Shown here: piece by piece, positions 8,546 through 17,332 of the stretch | Position numbering within the stretch: the stretch's first letter is position 1 | How the letters are laid out: each line of letters opens with the position of its first letter | Assembly: GCF_000359745.1 (NCBI RefSeq) | Contig: NZ_AQHN01000084.1 | Location: 186,001-250,000, forward strand | DNA: 64,000 nucleotides | DNA from: Rhizobium freirei PRF 81 | Lineage (GTDB): Bacteria > Pseudomonadota > Alphaproteobacteria > Rhizobiales > Rhizobiaceae | Reading direction: 5' to 3' | Notes under the pieces: model-generated | Databases searched by the model: none | Told to the model about the DNA's origin: nothing | The model's input: the letters and a program-made list of their open reading frames with translations, nothing else | Made by a program: the position numbers and the translations under genes

Positions 8546-8983
8546 TCAGTCGTGCGAATGAGGCTCCGCGTGATGCGGGCCAAGCTCCGAAGGAATGAGG
8601 TGCAGGTCTCCGAAGCGGACGCCGCGCTGGGTAACCACGCTGTCGGCAAAGGTCTGTATCTCGCCAGCCTTGCCCTTCAGCACCGAGACCTCGAGGCAAT
8701 CGTGTCCGTCGATATGGACATGAAGGGTCGAGACCGAAAGGTCATGATGATCGTGTTTGGCCATCGTCAGGCGGCGCGACAGATCCCGAGTTTCGTGTTG
8801 GTAGACATAGGTACGTGCTGTGTAACATTTCGCATCGCCATCTATGGTCGGTTGTGCATGCGTAACGGCATCGCGAACCAGGTCGCGCAGCGTTTCCGAG
8901 CGGCTGGCATAGCCGCGTTGCGCGCTGATCTTGTCGATCGTCTCGAGAAGATCATCATCGATGGCGATGGTAATGCGCTGTAT
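8546..8983 (-). CDS. nikR: Nickel-responsive regulator NikR with apparent ATA start
   Basis: Ribbon-helix-helix plus ACT-domain metalloregulator that binds Ni(II) and represses nickel uptake. The nickel ligands match the E. coli protein: the KHDHHD histidines, LHVHI and DCLE. The N-terminal RHH strand reads QRITIAIDDDLLE, and homologues usually begin MQRIT; here the codon in the Met position is ATA (8981-8983), preceded at good spacing by AAGAGGAT. The only ATG upstream in frame is at 9094, which would add 37 residues, most of them encoded by a repeat element and unlike NikR. I therefore place the start at 8983. No nickel transporter genes are adjacent. The nearest neighbours are cob genes, which is suggestive of Co/Ni handling but not proof. 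Confidence 0.88.
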   Translation of the reverse strand: MQRITIAIDDDLLETIDKISAQRGYASRSETLRDLVRDAVTHAQPTIDGDAKCYTARTYVYQHETRDLSRRLTMAKHDHHDLSVSTLHVHIDGHDCLEVSVLKGKAGEIQTFADSVVTQRGVRFGDLHLIPSELGPHHAEPHSHD

Positions 8984-9022
8984 CCACTGATCCTCTTGGT
9001 GCCGGGAGTTCTCGGAGCAGGC

Positions 9023-9127
9023 TAAAGCAATTCCAGGAAGAGTGCGCAGCGGTTTTCCGTCCGGAATGCGTAAAAAAACAGGAAGATAGATCATTTTCGC
9101 GGTTCGAGGAAAAGCGAAAATGATCTA
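9023..9127. repeat. Rhizobium-type intergenic palindromic repeat, copy 2
   Basis: A 105-bp element, TAAAGCAATTCC to AAAATGATCTA, the same length as copy 1 and sharing the GTCCGGAAT block, an A-rich centre (AAAAAAACAGGAAGATAGA) and a terminal inverted structure (TCATTTTCGC / GCGAAAATGA). It separates nikR from cobM and covers the region from which an ATG-initiated, longer NikR would have to start. Confidence 0.78.
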
Positions 9128-9164
9128 AAGGAAATTTCAGCCAGTTTTGCAACAGCGTCCTGGA

Positions 9165-9923
9165 TTATTGCCGATCGCGGAAACGACGTTGATAGGCCGG
9201 ATCGTAGAGCGAACTTTCGCGGAAATCGCTGGCGGCGAGCGATGGGCCGACGAAGATCAGGGCGGTACGCTCGATCGGTTCGGCCGCCACTTTCTCCTCG
9301 ATCGTGGCAAGCGTGCCCCGAACGATCCGCTCGTCGGGCCATGAGGCCTTGACGACGATCGCGACCGGGCAATCGGCGCCGTAAAGCGGCGTCAGCTCCT
9401 CGACCACCTTTCCGAGCGCATGGATTGCCAGATGAATGGCGAGCGTCGCGCCGGTCGCGCCGAATTTCTCCAGCGTCTCGTTGTTCGGCATCGGCGAGGC
9501 ACGGCCGGAGACCCGCGTCAGCACCAGGCTCTGGGCGACGGCCGGGATGGTCAGCTCGCGTCCGAGCGCTGAGGCTGCGGCTGCGAAAGCGGGGACGCCA
9601 GGCGTCATCGTATAGTCGATGCCATGCTGATCGAGCCTGCGGATTTGCTCGGCAACGGCACTCCAGACGGAGAGATCGCCGGAGTGAAGGCGTGCGACAT
9701 CCTCGCCGGCGGCGGCCGCTTTCAGATATTCCGCCTCAATCTCGTCGAGCGACATCGGAGCCGTGTCGATGATACGGGCGCCGGGCGGGCAATATTGCAG
9801 CAGGTCCGGCGAGACGATCGAGCCGGCATAGAGGCAGACGGGGCATTTGCCGATCAGGTCGCGGCCGCGCACCGTGATCAGGTCGGCTGCGCCGGGGCCT
9901 GCGCCAATGAAATGCACTGTCAT
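9165..9923 (-). CDS. cobM: Precorrin-4 C(11)-methyltransferase CobM
   Basis: SAM-dependent tetrapyrrole methylase that methylates C-11 of precorrin-4 to give precorrin-5 in the oxygen-dependent cobalamin pathway. Opens MTVHFIGAGPGAADLITVRG, the family's GxGPG SAM loop, and carries the LHSGDLSVWSA and TPGVPAFAAAASALG motifs; 252 residues is standard. It is the last gene of the minus-strand cob series, 19 bp after cobL, and probably translated from the same transcript. Confidence 0.96.
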   Translation of the reverse strand: MTVHFIGAGPGAADLITVRGRDLIGKCPVCLYAGSIVSPDLLQYCPPGARIIDTAPMSLDEIEAEYLKAAAAGEDVARLHSGDLSVWSAVAEQIRRLDQHGIDYTMTPGVPAFAAAASALGRELTIPAVAQSLVLTRVSGRASPMPNNETLEKFGATGATLAIHLAIHALGKVVEELTPLYGADCPVAIVVKASWPDERIVRGTLATIEEKVAAEPIERTALIFVGPSLAASDFRESSLYDPAYQRRFRDRQ

Positions 9924-9942
9924 CGCTCTACCTCATACTCAT

Positions 9943-11169
9943 TCATGGCTTGGTCCAAGACCATTGCGTCACTGGCATGGCCGGCCGCCAGCCGGTCATG
10001 CGGCCGACGGGTGCGGCGCGGGCAATGTCGATGCGGATCAGCGAGCCACCCCTGCGTGCGTGTTCTGCGAGCAGAAGAGCTTCCATTTCGGTCGTGACGG
10101 CATTGGCAACCAGCCTGCCGCCGCTTTTCAATTGGCCGATGGCGGCATCGAGAACGCCGGCGTCGCTGCCGCCGCCGCCGATGAAGACCGCATCCGGCGT
10201 CGGCAGTCCCGCAAGCGCATTCGGCGCCTCACCCTCGACAATGGATAGGCCCGGCACGCCGAAATTCGTCGCGTTGCGGCGGATCCGCGCCACGCGCTCG
10301 CCGGAAGCCTCGATGGCGATGGCGCGTAGTGAGATATCGGCTAGCATCCATTCTATGCCGATCGACCCGGAGCCGGCGCCGATATCCCAGAGCAGCTCGC
10401 CATGGCGGGGCGCCAGTGCCGACAGCGTCATCGCGCGGATCTCGCGCTTGGTGATCTGGCCATCATGATCGAAAAGCTCATCGGCTAAGCCGGCGCTCAG
10501 CGACAAAATCCGGGCGCCGGCTTCGGCCTTGACCTCGATGCCGCAGATGTTCAGATCATTGATACCGAAAAGGGTGAACCCAGCTGCCCTCTGGCGGGAG
10601 ACCTTCTCATGCGGGCCGCCCAGCGCTTCCAGAACCGTAAGCTCAGACTGACCGAACCCAGAGCTTTGCAGCAGGGCGGCCAACGCGGCAGGGCCATTGC
10701 CATCGGATGTCAGCGCCAGGATCTTTCGGCCGGGGTGGAGGTGAGGCCGGATGAGGTCGATGGGTCGTCCGTGCAGCGAGAGGACCGTCGTCTCCTGCAA
10801 AGGCCAGCCCAGGCGGGAGGCGGCCAGGCTGAACGAAGATGCTGCTGGAATGACAGACATCTCATCGGCTGGAATGCTCCGCAAAAGCGTCGCGCCGACG
10901 CCGTAGAAGAACGGGTCGCCGGAGGCGAGAACCACGGTCGGCTTGCCGCGCCGGGCAAGGACCGCTTCGATGGATTTTTCGAATGGCGAAAGCCATTGCC
11001 GTGTCTCGCCGGTAATAACGGCGCTCATCAACTCGATATGGCGCGCTCCGCCGAAGACGACCGGTGCCGATGTGATCAGCTGTTTGGCCGCGTCGCCGAG
11101 GCCGGCTGGACCGTCTTCGCCGATGCCGATAAGAGTGAGCCAGCGTTGAATTGAAGGTGTCTCAGCCAT
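9943..11169 (-). CDS. cobL: Precorrin-6Y C(5,15)-methyltransferase (decarboxylating) CobL
   Basis: Bifunctional enzyme that methylates C-5 and C-15 of precorrin-6B and decarboxylates the acetate side chain, giving precorrin-8X. Two domains are visible: an N-terminal tetrapyrrole methylase (CbiE-like, with GDPFFYGVG) and a C-terminal Rossmann methyltransferase (CbiT-like, WDIGAGSGSIGIEWML near residue 260). About 408 residues. The ATG at 11169 overlaps the ATG of cobK on the other strand (the four bases CATG serve both); a TTG two codons upstream is possible. Because of this overlap its promoter or read-through must come through cobK, or from cobJ transcription continuing antisense to cobK. 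Confidence 0.95.
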   Translation of the reverse strand: MAETPSIQRWLTLIGIGEDGPAGLGDAAKQLITSAPVVFGGARHIELMSAVITGETRQWLSPFEKSIEAVLARRGKPTVVLASGDPFFYGVGATLLRSIPADEMSVIPAASSFSLAASRLGWPLQETTVLSLHGRPIDLIRPHLHPGRKILALTSDGNGPAALAALLQSSGFGQSELTVLEALGGPHEKVSRQRAAGFTLFGINDLNICGIEVKAEAGARILSLSAGLADELFDHDGQITKREIRAMTLSALAPRHGELLWDIGAGSGSIGIEWMLADISLRAIAIEASGERVARIRRNATNFGVPGLSIVEGEAPNALAGLPTPDAVFIGGGGSDAGVLDAAIGQLKSGGRLVANAVTTEMEALLLAEHARRGGSLIRIDIARAAPVGRMTGWRPAMPVTQWSWTKP

Positions 11170-11938
11170 GGACAAGGCCCGTATTCTGATCCTGGGCGGT
11201 ACAACGGAGGCCCGTGCTCTGGCGGCGTCGCTCGCCTCCCGCGCTGATCTTGACGTTGTCTTGTCGCTCGCAGGCAGGACTGCCGATCCCGCCCTGCAGC
11301 CCGTGCCGGTGCGCAGAGGCGGCTTCGGCGGTGCGGAAGGGCTTGCCCGCTATCTTCGCGAGGAAGCGATCGATCTGCTGATCGATGCCACCCACCCTTT
11401 CGCAGCGCGTATTTCCACAAACGCCAGCCAGGCGGCCGCTCAATGCGATGTATCGGCTTTTGCGTTGCGCCGCCCCGCCTGGGTGCCGGTCGAAGGCGAT
11501 GAATGGCTCTCGGTGCATAGTATTGCGCAGGCCGTGGCCGCGCTCGGGGCCAGACCCTTGCGGGTTTTCCTGGCGACCGGTCGGCAGGAGGCGCATCAGG
11601 CGAATGCGGCGCCGCAGCACCATTACTGGGTCCGCAGCGTCGATCCCGTCGAGCCGCCGCTGACTGTGCCCAATGTCAGCTACATCATCAGCAGAGGCCC
11701 GTTCCGACTGGCCGACGAGCTCGACATGTTGCAGCGGCATGGGATCGACGTGGTCGTCGCCAAGAATAGCGGCGGCGGCGCGACCTACGGAAAGATCGAA
11801 GCGGCAAGGCACCTCGGCATCAAGGTGATCATGATCGAGCGCACGGAGGCTGCCGGCCTGCCGGTGGCCGAAACAGTGGACGCTGCGCTCGATCGCATCG
11901 ATCATTTCGTCTCTTCCCTGATGAAACGCGGCGTATAG
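11168..11938 (+). CDS. cobK: Precorrin-6A reductase CobK
   Basis: NADPH-dependent reductase converting precorrin-6A to dihydro-precorrin-6 (precorrin-6B). N-terminal ILILGGTTEARALAASL and the central DATHPFAARIS motif identify the CobK/CbiJ family; 256 residues. It is the only cob gene here on the plus strand. Its start codon overlaps that of cobL head-to-head, and its last 37 bp overlap the end of cobJ tail-to-tail, so it is fully packed inside the minus-strand cob series. GAAGGTG lies upstream of the start as a weak ribosome site within cobL. Confidence 0.95.
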   Translation: MDKARILILGGTTEARALAASLASRADLDVVLSLAGRTADPALQPVPVRRGGFGGAEGLARYLREEAIDLLIDATHPFAARISTNASQAAAQCDVSAFALRRPAWVPVEGDEWLSVHSIAQAVAALGARPLRVFLATGRQEAHQANAAPQHHYWVRSVDPVEPPLTVPNVSYIISRGPFRLADELDMLQRHGIDVVVAKNSGGGATYGKIEAARHLGIKVIMIERTEAAGLPVAETVDAALDRIDHFVSSLMKRGV

Positions 11939-12666
11939 ACCAGATCCGGACGCCCTTCACGGGCAATGACGCGCGTCTCGGCCGAGCCGATGATGACGCA
12001 GGTCGCCATATCCGCTTGCGAGACCTCGGCATCGCCAAGCCGCGCCACGATCATACGCTCGTCGGGCCGGCCGGCGGCGCGGCCGAAGATGACGGGCGTA
12101 TCGCCGGGCAATATGGCGCGCAGGATTTCGAAGGCCTTGCCGAGCTGCCAGGGCCGCGCTTTGCTAATCGGATTGTAGAGCGCGATCACAAAGCCGGCCT
12201 CTGCGACGGCACGAAGCCGGCTTTCGATAAGAGGCCAGGGCTTCAGATTGTCAGACAGCGAGATCGCACAGAAATCGTGGCCGAGAGGCGCACCGATGCG
12301 GGCAGCGACCGCAAGCATGGCGGTGATGCCCGGCACGACGACGAGGTCGATTGCGCGCCATTCCGCCGGACCATGATCGATCGCCTCACAGACTGCCGCC
12401 GCCATGGCAAAAACGCCGGGATCGCCGCCGGAGACGACGCAGACATTGACGCCGGCCGCGGCTCGCTGCAGCGCCGCCTTGGCGCGATCCAGCTCCTCGC
12501 GATTGTCGGATGCTTGACGGATCTGGTCGCCGCGCAGCGTCAGGCGGTCGAGGTAAGGACCGTAACCGTAGAATTCATGGGCATCCGCGACGGCAGCCAA
12601 GGCTTCCGGCGTCGTCTGCGAGGGATTGCCGGGGCCGGTGCCGATGACATAGAGACGCCCGCTCAT
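11902..12666 (-). CDS. cobJ: Precorrin-3B C(17)-methyltransferase CobJ
   Basis: SAM-dependent methylase that contracts the ring while methylating C-17 of precorrin-3B to form precorrin-4. Seen: YVIGTGPGNPSQTTPEAL SAM loop, VVSGGDPGVFAMA and VVPGITAMLAVAARIGAPLGHDF; 254 residues. Its start overlaps the cobI stop by four bases, indicating translational coupling. Its 3' end overlaps the 3' end of cobK on the opposite strand. Confidence 0.96.
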   Translation of the reverse strand: MSGRLYVIGTGPGNPSQTTPEALAAVADAHEFYGYGPYLDRLTLRGDQIRQASDNREELDRAKAALQRAAAGVNVCVVSGGDPGVFAMAAAVCEAIDHGPAEWRAIDLVVVPGITAMLAVAARIGAPLGHDFCAISLSDNLKPWPLIESRLRAVAEAGFVIALYNPISKARPWQLGKAFEILRAILPGDTPVIFGRAAGRPDERMIVARLGDAEVSQADMATCVIIGSAETRVIAREGRPDLVYTPRFIREETK

Positions 12667-13400
12667 GGCCTTCCTTCCCAGCCCGGAACCAGAACCAGAG
12701 AGAAATACGGCGCCTCGGCATCGTCACGGCCGGCGAGCGGCGTCATGGCGCCATTTGCCATCGTGCCGCGCTCGACATAGATGGCGTCGTTCAGCCGGCC
12801 GGCGGCATCAAGCGCGCGGCGGATCTTCGGCAGATTGCGGCCGACCTTCATGATGACCGCTGCCTGCGTGTCGCCCAGGCGGCGGGCAAGTTCGGCTTCA
12901 GCCATGGTCCCCGGCAGCACGGACAACACGTCGTCACCTTGCACCATCGGCAACCCGGCCAAAGACCAGCAGCCGGACATGGCCGTCACGCCAGGTATGA
13001 CCTCGGTCGGGAAGCGATTGGCGAGGCGGACATGCAGGTGCATGTAGGAGCCGTAAAAGAGCGGGTCGCCCTCGCTGAGCACCGCAACAGTCTTTCCTTC
13101 GCGCAGCCGCGCCGCCACCAATTCGGCCGAGGCGTCATAGAAGGCGGTGATCTGGCTGATATAGCCCGGGGCGTCTTTATCGATCTCGGTCGTGACCGGA
13201 TAGTAGAGCGGCAGGAGCGTCACGTCCGCTCTCAGCAGGTCGCCGACGATTGTGCGTCCGTTGCCGTTCTTGCCCTGCTTGGCAAAATAAGCGACGACAT
13301 CGGCGCGCTCCAAGGCTCTGACGGCCTTGATCGTCAGCAGTTCCGGATCGCCGGGACCGGTGCCGACGCCAATCAACTGGCCAGAGGAAGAGGTGCTCAT
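12663..13400 (-). CDS. cobI: Precorrin-2 C(20)-methyltransferase CobI
   Basis: SAM-dependent methylase producing precorrin-3A from precorrin-2. The mature start MSTSSSGQLIGVGTGPGDPELLT is at 13400, where ATGA overlaps the stop of cobH; the longer frame upstream lies inside cobH and is spurious. The family motif SEGDPLFYGSYMHLH and the PGVTAMSGCWSLAG segment are present. 245 residues, as usual. Confidence 0.96.
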   Translation of the reverse strand: MSTSSSGQLIGVGTGPGDPELLTIKAVRALERADVVAYFAKQGKNGNGRTIVGDLLRADVTLLPLYYPVTTEIDKDAPGYISQITAFYDASAELVAARLREGKTVAVLSEGDPLFYGSYMHLHVRLANRFPTEVIPGVTAMSGCWSLAGLPMVQGDDVLSVLPGTMAEAELARRLGDTQAAVIMKVGRNLPKIRRALDAAGRLNDAIYVERGTMANGAMTPLAGRDDAEAPYFSLVLVPGWEGRP

Positions 13401-14029
13401 AGGCCCGGCCTCGCCAGTGCATTGAGGGCCGCTGCCGTCATGGCGCTGCCGCCGAGGCGACCGCGCACGATGGCGAAGGGAACGCCGTAGGAATTCTCCG
13501 CTAGCGCATCCTTGGATTCGGCCGCGCCGACGAAGCCGACAGGCATGCCGATGATGGTGGCAGGCTTCGGCGCGCCATCGCGCAGCATTTCGAGAAGATG
13601 GAAGAGGGCGGTTGGCGCATTGCCGATGGCGACGACTGAGCCGGCTAGGTGCTCGGTCCACAGATGCATGGCAGCGGCAGAACGCGTGTTGCCGATGGCC
13701 TTGGCGATCTCAGCCGTGCGCGGGTCCTGCAATGTGCAGATCACTTCGTTGGCTGCCGGCAGACGGGCACGCGTGACACCGCGGGCGACCATCTCGGCAT
13801 CGCAAAGAATCGGTGCGCCGTCAGACAGCGCCTTGCGGGCAGCGGCGACGAAGTCGGGCGAGAAATGGAAATGCTGGGCTGCTTCCACCTGTCCGCAGGC
13901 ATGGATCATGCGGATCGCAACATCGGCCTCGGCATCGGAAAAGCGCTTGAGATCGGCTTCGCCGCGGATGATCGCGAAGGAGCGTTCATAGATCGCTTGT
14001 CCCTCGCGGATATAGTCATAGTCAGGCAT
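13397..14029 (-). CDS. cobH: Precorrin-8X methylmutase CobH
   Basis: Catalyses the C-11 to C-12 methyl migration turning precorrin-8X into hydrogenobyrinate. Opens MPDYDYIREGQAIYERSFAIIR, with the catalytic-site histidine segment MIHACGQVE near residue 43 and the TIIGMPVGFVGAAESK signature near residue 165; 210 residues. It sits two bases after the cobG stop and overlaps cobI by four bases. Confidence 0.96.
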   Translation of the reverse strand: MPDYDYIREGQAIYERSFAIIRGEADLKRFSDAEADVAIRMIHACGQVEAAQHFHFSPDFVAAARKALSDGAPILCDAEMVARGVTRARLPAANEVICTLQDPRTAEIAKAIGNTRSAAAMHLWTEHLAGSVVAIGNAPTALFHLLEMLRDGAPKPATIIGMPVGFVGAAESKDALAENSYGVPFAIVRGRLGGSAMTAAALNALARPGL

Positions 14030-14031
14030 TT

Positions 14032-15462
14032 CTATCCCTGTCGTAAAGCCGTCGCGATTGCGTCCCGGCCGAGCCGTTTAAGACACTGGCGCGCCGATTC
14101 GCCAGCAACTTTGTTGTTTCGCACCAGCTCCCCCAGCCGAGCCAGCACCGATTTCAGATTCTCTTTGCCGATATGGACGGCGGGTTCGGCCGATGCCGAT
14201 CCATCCAGGACGATCGCATGGCCGGTCGGAATGCCGACGATGGCGAGCGCTGTCGGAGCAGGATGGGCGCATCCCTTCGAGCAGCCGGACAGGTGCAGTT
14301 CGAACGAACCGTCGAGCAGCTCGGGAGCGACAGCAACACAATCTAAGGCGGCCTGCTTAGTGGCGTAGTGTGCGGATGCGCAGGCTCCAGCGCCCGAGCA
14401 AGGAACGATGTGATTTGCCGGATCGCCGTCGCGCGTTTGAAAACCGCAGGAAGCAGCTACCGTGCGAACGCGCTCGAGTTCGTCGGCCGCAAGGCCCAGC
14501 AACAGCATGCTGTGTTGCGGCCCGGTGCGGATTTCGGAGACGCTGTTCTCTTCGGCAACGGCGAGAAAGCGTGCGAGGTCCTTTGCGTGGATCTGGCCGA
14601 AGGATGGGCGCAATCCGAGCGCATAACCGTTTATCCCCAGTGAGATGATCCCGATGGGGGAGGTGGGTGGCTTGACTGTCGTCTGAGCATGGGCGGTTAC
14701 GCCCGGAAATTGTCCTCGCAGCTCCGCCGGATCAAGGTCGCGACCGCGGGCGCGAGGTCCGAGGAGGCTCAATCTTTTCAACAACGCGACCACGCCGGCA
14801 ATCGCCTCGTCGCTAGGCAATGTGGCAAGCGGCGTTGCCGTTGCATTCGTTCCTGCGATCGCGAGCGTCCATAAACGGCCTGCGCCATCATCGGGTTTGG
14901 TCGCCTTCAGCCGGATATCCGCCGAAAGTCCGTCCAGAGCGAGCTGACCGCCGCCATCGATGATGATCGCGAGCTTCGCCGCCAGAAGCGGTTTTGGATC
15001 TAGTGAATCGATGGCGTACCGCAGGCGTTCGGCAAGGGATCGTGCGTCGGCGACTTCCGCCGGATCGACGCCGCTGAGCGGCGGGACTTCGATCGCAACG
15101 CCGATCTCCGGCACAATGCCAGCGCGATCGACATCGGCGGCCAATCCGGCCATGCTTTGCGAGGTCATGCCGCGCAGTTGCAGATTGCCGCGCGCAGTGA
15201 TCTCGATCAGACCGTTGCCATGTTTTTCGGCCGTAGCGGCGAGTGCGCGAAACTGGGCAACCGTCAATCCCGTGGTCACCGGCCGCAGCCGCACCAGGAG
15301 ACCATCGCCGGTCTGCATCGGCTCGCTGAGCGACGGGCAGGCGCCGCGAACCATGGCCGGCGAAGGCGAGGCGTCGACGAGGCCTTCGGCTGGCTCTTGC
15401 GAGACGCACGCGAGTTCATCCATCATCTGTCCGTTGGCCGCAACCAGGAGATTGCCCTTCAT
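14032..15462 (-). CDS. cobG: Precorrin-3B synthase CobG
   Basis: Iron-sulfur mono-oxygenase that uses O2 to hydroxylate precorrin-3A to precorrin-3B; its presence marks the aerobic branch of cobalamin synthesis. Built from nitrite/sulfite-reductase ferredoxin-like half domains, with [4Fe-4S] cysteines in PCSGAGACAS (about residue 355) and LSGCSKGCAHP (about residue 390). 476 residues from the ATG at 15462, which has AAGGAAG eight bases upstream; the GTG at 15471 is too close to that site. Confidence 0.95.
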   Translation of the reverse strand: MKGNLLVAANGQMMDELACVSQEPAEGLVDASPSPAMVRGACPSLSEPMQTGDGLLVRLRPVTTGLTVAQFRALAATAEKHGNGLIEITARGNLQLRGMTSQSMAGLAADVDRAGIVPEIGVAIEVPPLSGVDPAEVADARSLAERLRYAIDSLDPKPLLAAKLAIIIDGGGQLALDGLSADIRLKATKPDDGAGRLWTLAIAGTNATATPLATLPSDEAIAGVVALLKRLSLLGPRARGRDLDPAELRGQFPGVTAHAQTTVKPPTSPIGIISLGINGYALGLRPSFGQIHAKDLARFLAVAEENSVSEIRTGPQHSMLLLGLAADELERVRTVAASCGFQTRDGDPANHIVPCSGAGACASAHYATKQAALDCVAVAPELLDGSFELHLSGCSKGCAHPAPTALAIVGIPTGHAIVLDGSASAEPAVHIGKENLKSVLARLGELVRNNKVAGESARQCLKRLGRDAIATALRQG

Positions 15463-15521
15463 AAGGGACACTTCCTTGCATAAACCGGATCGGCGGGCAA
15501 ATGATTTGGCTTAGCGACGGT

Positions 15522-16298
15522 TCATGTCCGATCGTCGAAGTCCTGGCCCTTGCGCAGCAGGTAGATGTCCATGATCCACCCGTGTCTCGCGCGGGCTTCT
15601 TCCCGTGTCGAAACAATGCGCTCGGAAACATCAGCCAGCCTGCCGGATATGATAATCTCGTCCTTTGTGCCGAGATAGGCTCCCCAATAGATATAGGCGT
15701 CCGGATCGTCGATCTTGCTGAAGGCCTGCTGGCCGTCGAGCATGACGACGGCCGTTTCCGCTATGCCGGGAAAACTCTCGGCCAGCCGGCGTCCCGTGGT
15801 GATCTGCACCGGCTTGCCGACGAGATTGAGGGGAATGCGGTGGCTTGCGGTCAGCGCCTGAATGCTGGTGATGCCGGGAATGATACCGTAGTCGAGTGGG
15901 ACATTGCCGCGCGCTGCGACACGCTCGATGATGCGTAACGTGCTGTCGTACAGGCCGGGATCGCCCCACACCAGGAAGGCCGCGCGTTCCTTTTCCGCCA
16001 GATGCTCAAGGAAAAGCCGTTCGTAAATGGCTGAAATCTCTTCATGCCATTCATCGACGCCCTGTACATAGCTGCGATCGGCCGTGCGTCGCGATGGCAC
16101 CTCATAGCCGATGAAGCGGATGGTTTTGTTGGTGACGTAGCGCTCGCAGATATCTTTGCGGACATCGGCGAGTTCTGCCTTTGCCGCGCCCTTGCTGGGA
16201 ATGAAGATGACATCGGCGGCATTCAGGGTGTTGATCGCCTGCACCGTCATATGCTCGGGATTTCCGGTGCCGATACCGACGATCTGAATGTGCCGCAT
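15522..16298 (-). CDS. cobF: Precorrin-6A synthase (deacetylating) CobF
   Basis: SAM-dependent methylase acting at C-1 of precorrin-5 with loss of acetate, giving precorrin-6A; specific to the aerobic pathway. Starts MRHIQIVGIGTGNPEHMTVQA at 16298 behind AGGGA; a longer frame to 16337 adds 13 residues that do not align. VWGDPGLYDSTLRI and the PGITSIQAL loop are present; about 258 residues. It is the promoter-proximal gene of the cob series, 59 bp ahead of cobG. The short leader upstream shows no convincing B12 riboswitch. Confidence 0.95.
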   Translation of the reverse strand: MRHIQIVGIGTGNPEHMTVQAINTLNAADVIFIPSKGAAKAELADVRKDICERYVTNKTIRFIGYEVPSRRTADRSYVQGVDEWHEEISAIYERLFLEHLAEKERAAFLVWGDPGLYDSTLRIIERVAARGNVPLDYGIIPGITSIQALTASHRIPLNLVGKPVQITTGRRLAESFPGIAETAVVMLDGQQAFSKIDDPDAYIYWGAYLGTKDEIIISGRLADVSERIVSTREEARARHGWIMDIYLLRKGQDFDDRT

Positions 16299-16401
16299 AT
16301 GCTTGTCCCTGTTTCCAGCGCTGTTTGCCGCAAGCAACGGGCCGTTTCAAGAGGGGTGGGGCCAGATCGGCTTCCCAGGTTCAAGATTGCCGATCGAAGG
16401 C

Positions 16402-17214
16402 TCAGCGGTTGACTGTGTAGGCGCGTGGCGACGAGCCGAGCATGCGCCGGAACATGGTGGTAAATGCCGCCACGCTCTCATAGCCCGCTTCGAGCGCGAC
16501 GTTGGTCACGGGTTGCCCCCCGGCCAGCCGTGGCAGGCAGGCGAAAACGCTTGCCTGCTGGCGCCAGGTCGTGAAGCTGATGCCGGTCTCCTTGCGGAAC
16601 TGGCGCGTGAAGGTTCGCCGGCTCATGGCAAGCTTTTCGGCCCAGTCATCCAGCCTGGCGTTGGGTGAAGGGTTGGCGAGGTATTCGCGGCAGAGCGCTG
16701 CCAGCCGACGATCGGAAGGGAAGGGGAGGCCGAGCGGGCGTTCCGGCAGCGTGGCGATCTCTTCGACGAGCAGCGACAGGACCAGCTTGGCCTTGCGATG
16801 GCCGACAGGCGCCTCCCGTAACCGTATGGCTTCCAGCAACAGGCTGCGGGCGAGATCCGTGACCTCGACGACGCGCGGAACCTCATCCTTCGGGGGCTGA
16901 TTGCGCGGCGCGACATAGACGGATTTCATGCTGACGTCGCTTAGAATCTCGATCGAATGCTCAAGCCCCACGGGGATGAACAGAGCGTGCCCCGGAGGCA
17001 CCATCCAGCGCCCCCGCGCCGTCATGATCAGGGCGACGCCGGCAAAGATGCAGAGCAATTGCGTGCGGCGGTGATGGTGCCATGGAACGGTGTAACCCTG
17101 TGGCGGCTCGGCGCTGTGGACGAGTACATCCGCATCGGATTCCTCCATCCAGCGCATGCTCTGGACATGCAGGTCGTCGAGGGTGGCCAGCAATTGTTTC
17201 GGCAGTTTTTCCAT
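16402..17214 (-). CDS. AraC-family regulator with N-terminal cupin, divergent from Fsr exporter
   Basis: Transcription activator/repressor with a cupin sensor (PWHHHRRTQLL near residue 45 and PVGLEHSIE near residue 82) and a C-terminal double helix-turn-helix (SRRTFTRQFRKETGISFTTWRQQ, then VTNVALEAGYESVAAFTTMFRRMLGSSP). 270 residues. Divergent from the MFS exporter with about 118 bp between start codons, the arrangement in which such AraC proteins control the adjacent efflux gene. Ligand unknown. Confidence 0.93.
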   Translation of the reverse strand: MEKLPKQLLATLDDLHVQSMRWMEESDADVLVHSAEPPQGYTVPWHHHRRTQLLCIFAGVALIMTARGRWMVPPGHALFIPVGLEHSIEILSDVSMKSVYVAPRNQPPKDEVPRVVEVTDLARSLLLEAIRLREAPVGHRKAKLVLSLLVEEIATLPERPLGLPFPSDRRLAALCREYLANPSPNARLDDWAEKLAMSRRTFTRQFRKETGISFTTWRQQASVFACLPRLAGGQPVTNVALEAGYESVAAFTTMFRRMLGSSPRAYTVNR

Positions 17215-17332
17215 AATGGCCCAATCGAGAAACTATTGGACCAAAACACGAAAGAAGGTCACCCACAAGCCGTGTAAAAGGCGGATCGAACAATTTGGTC
17301 GGTGGGAATCGCCGGCGCTGGAAGGAATCCCC

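Noticed and set aside
16299..16401. Possible cobalamin riboswitch upstream of cobF
   Set aside because: A CCTGGGAAGCCGATCTGGCCCCA stretch on the minus strand looks faintly like part of a B12 element, but the B12 box (GCCACTG-type) and GCTGxCCCCGCAACTG core are absent and the leader is only about 100 nt.
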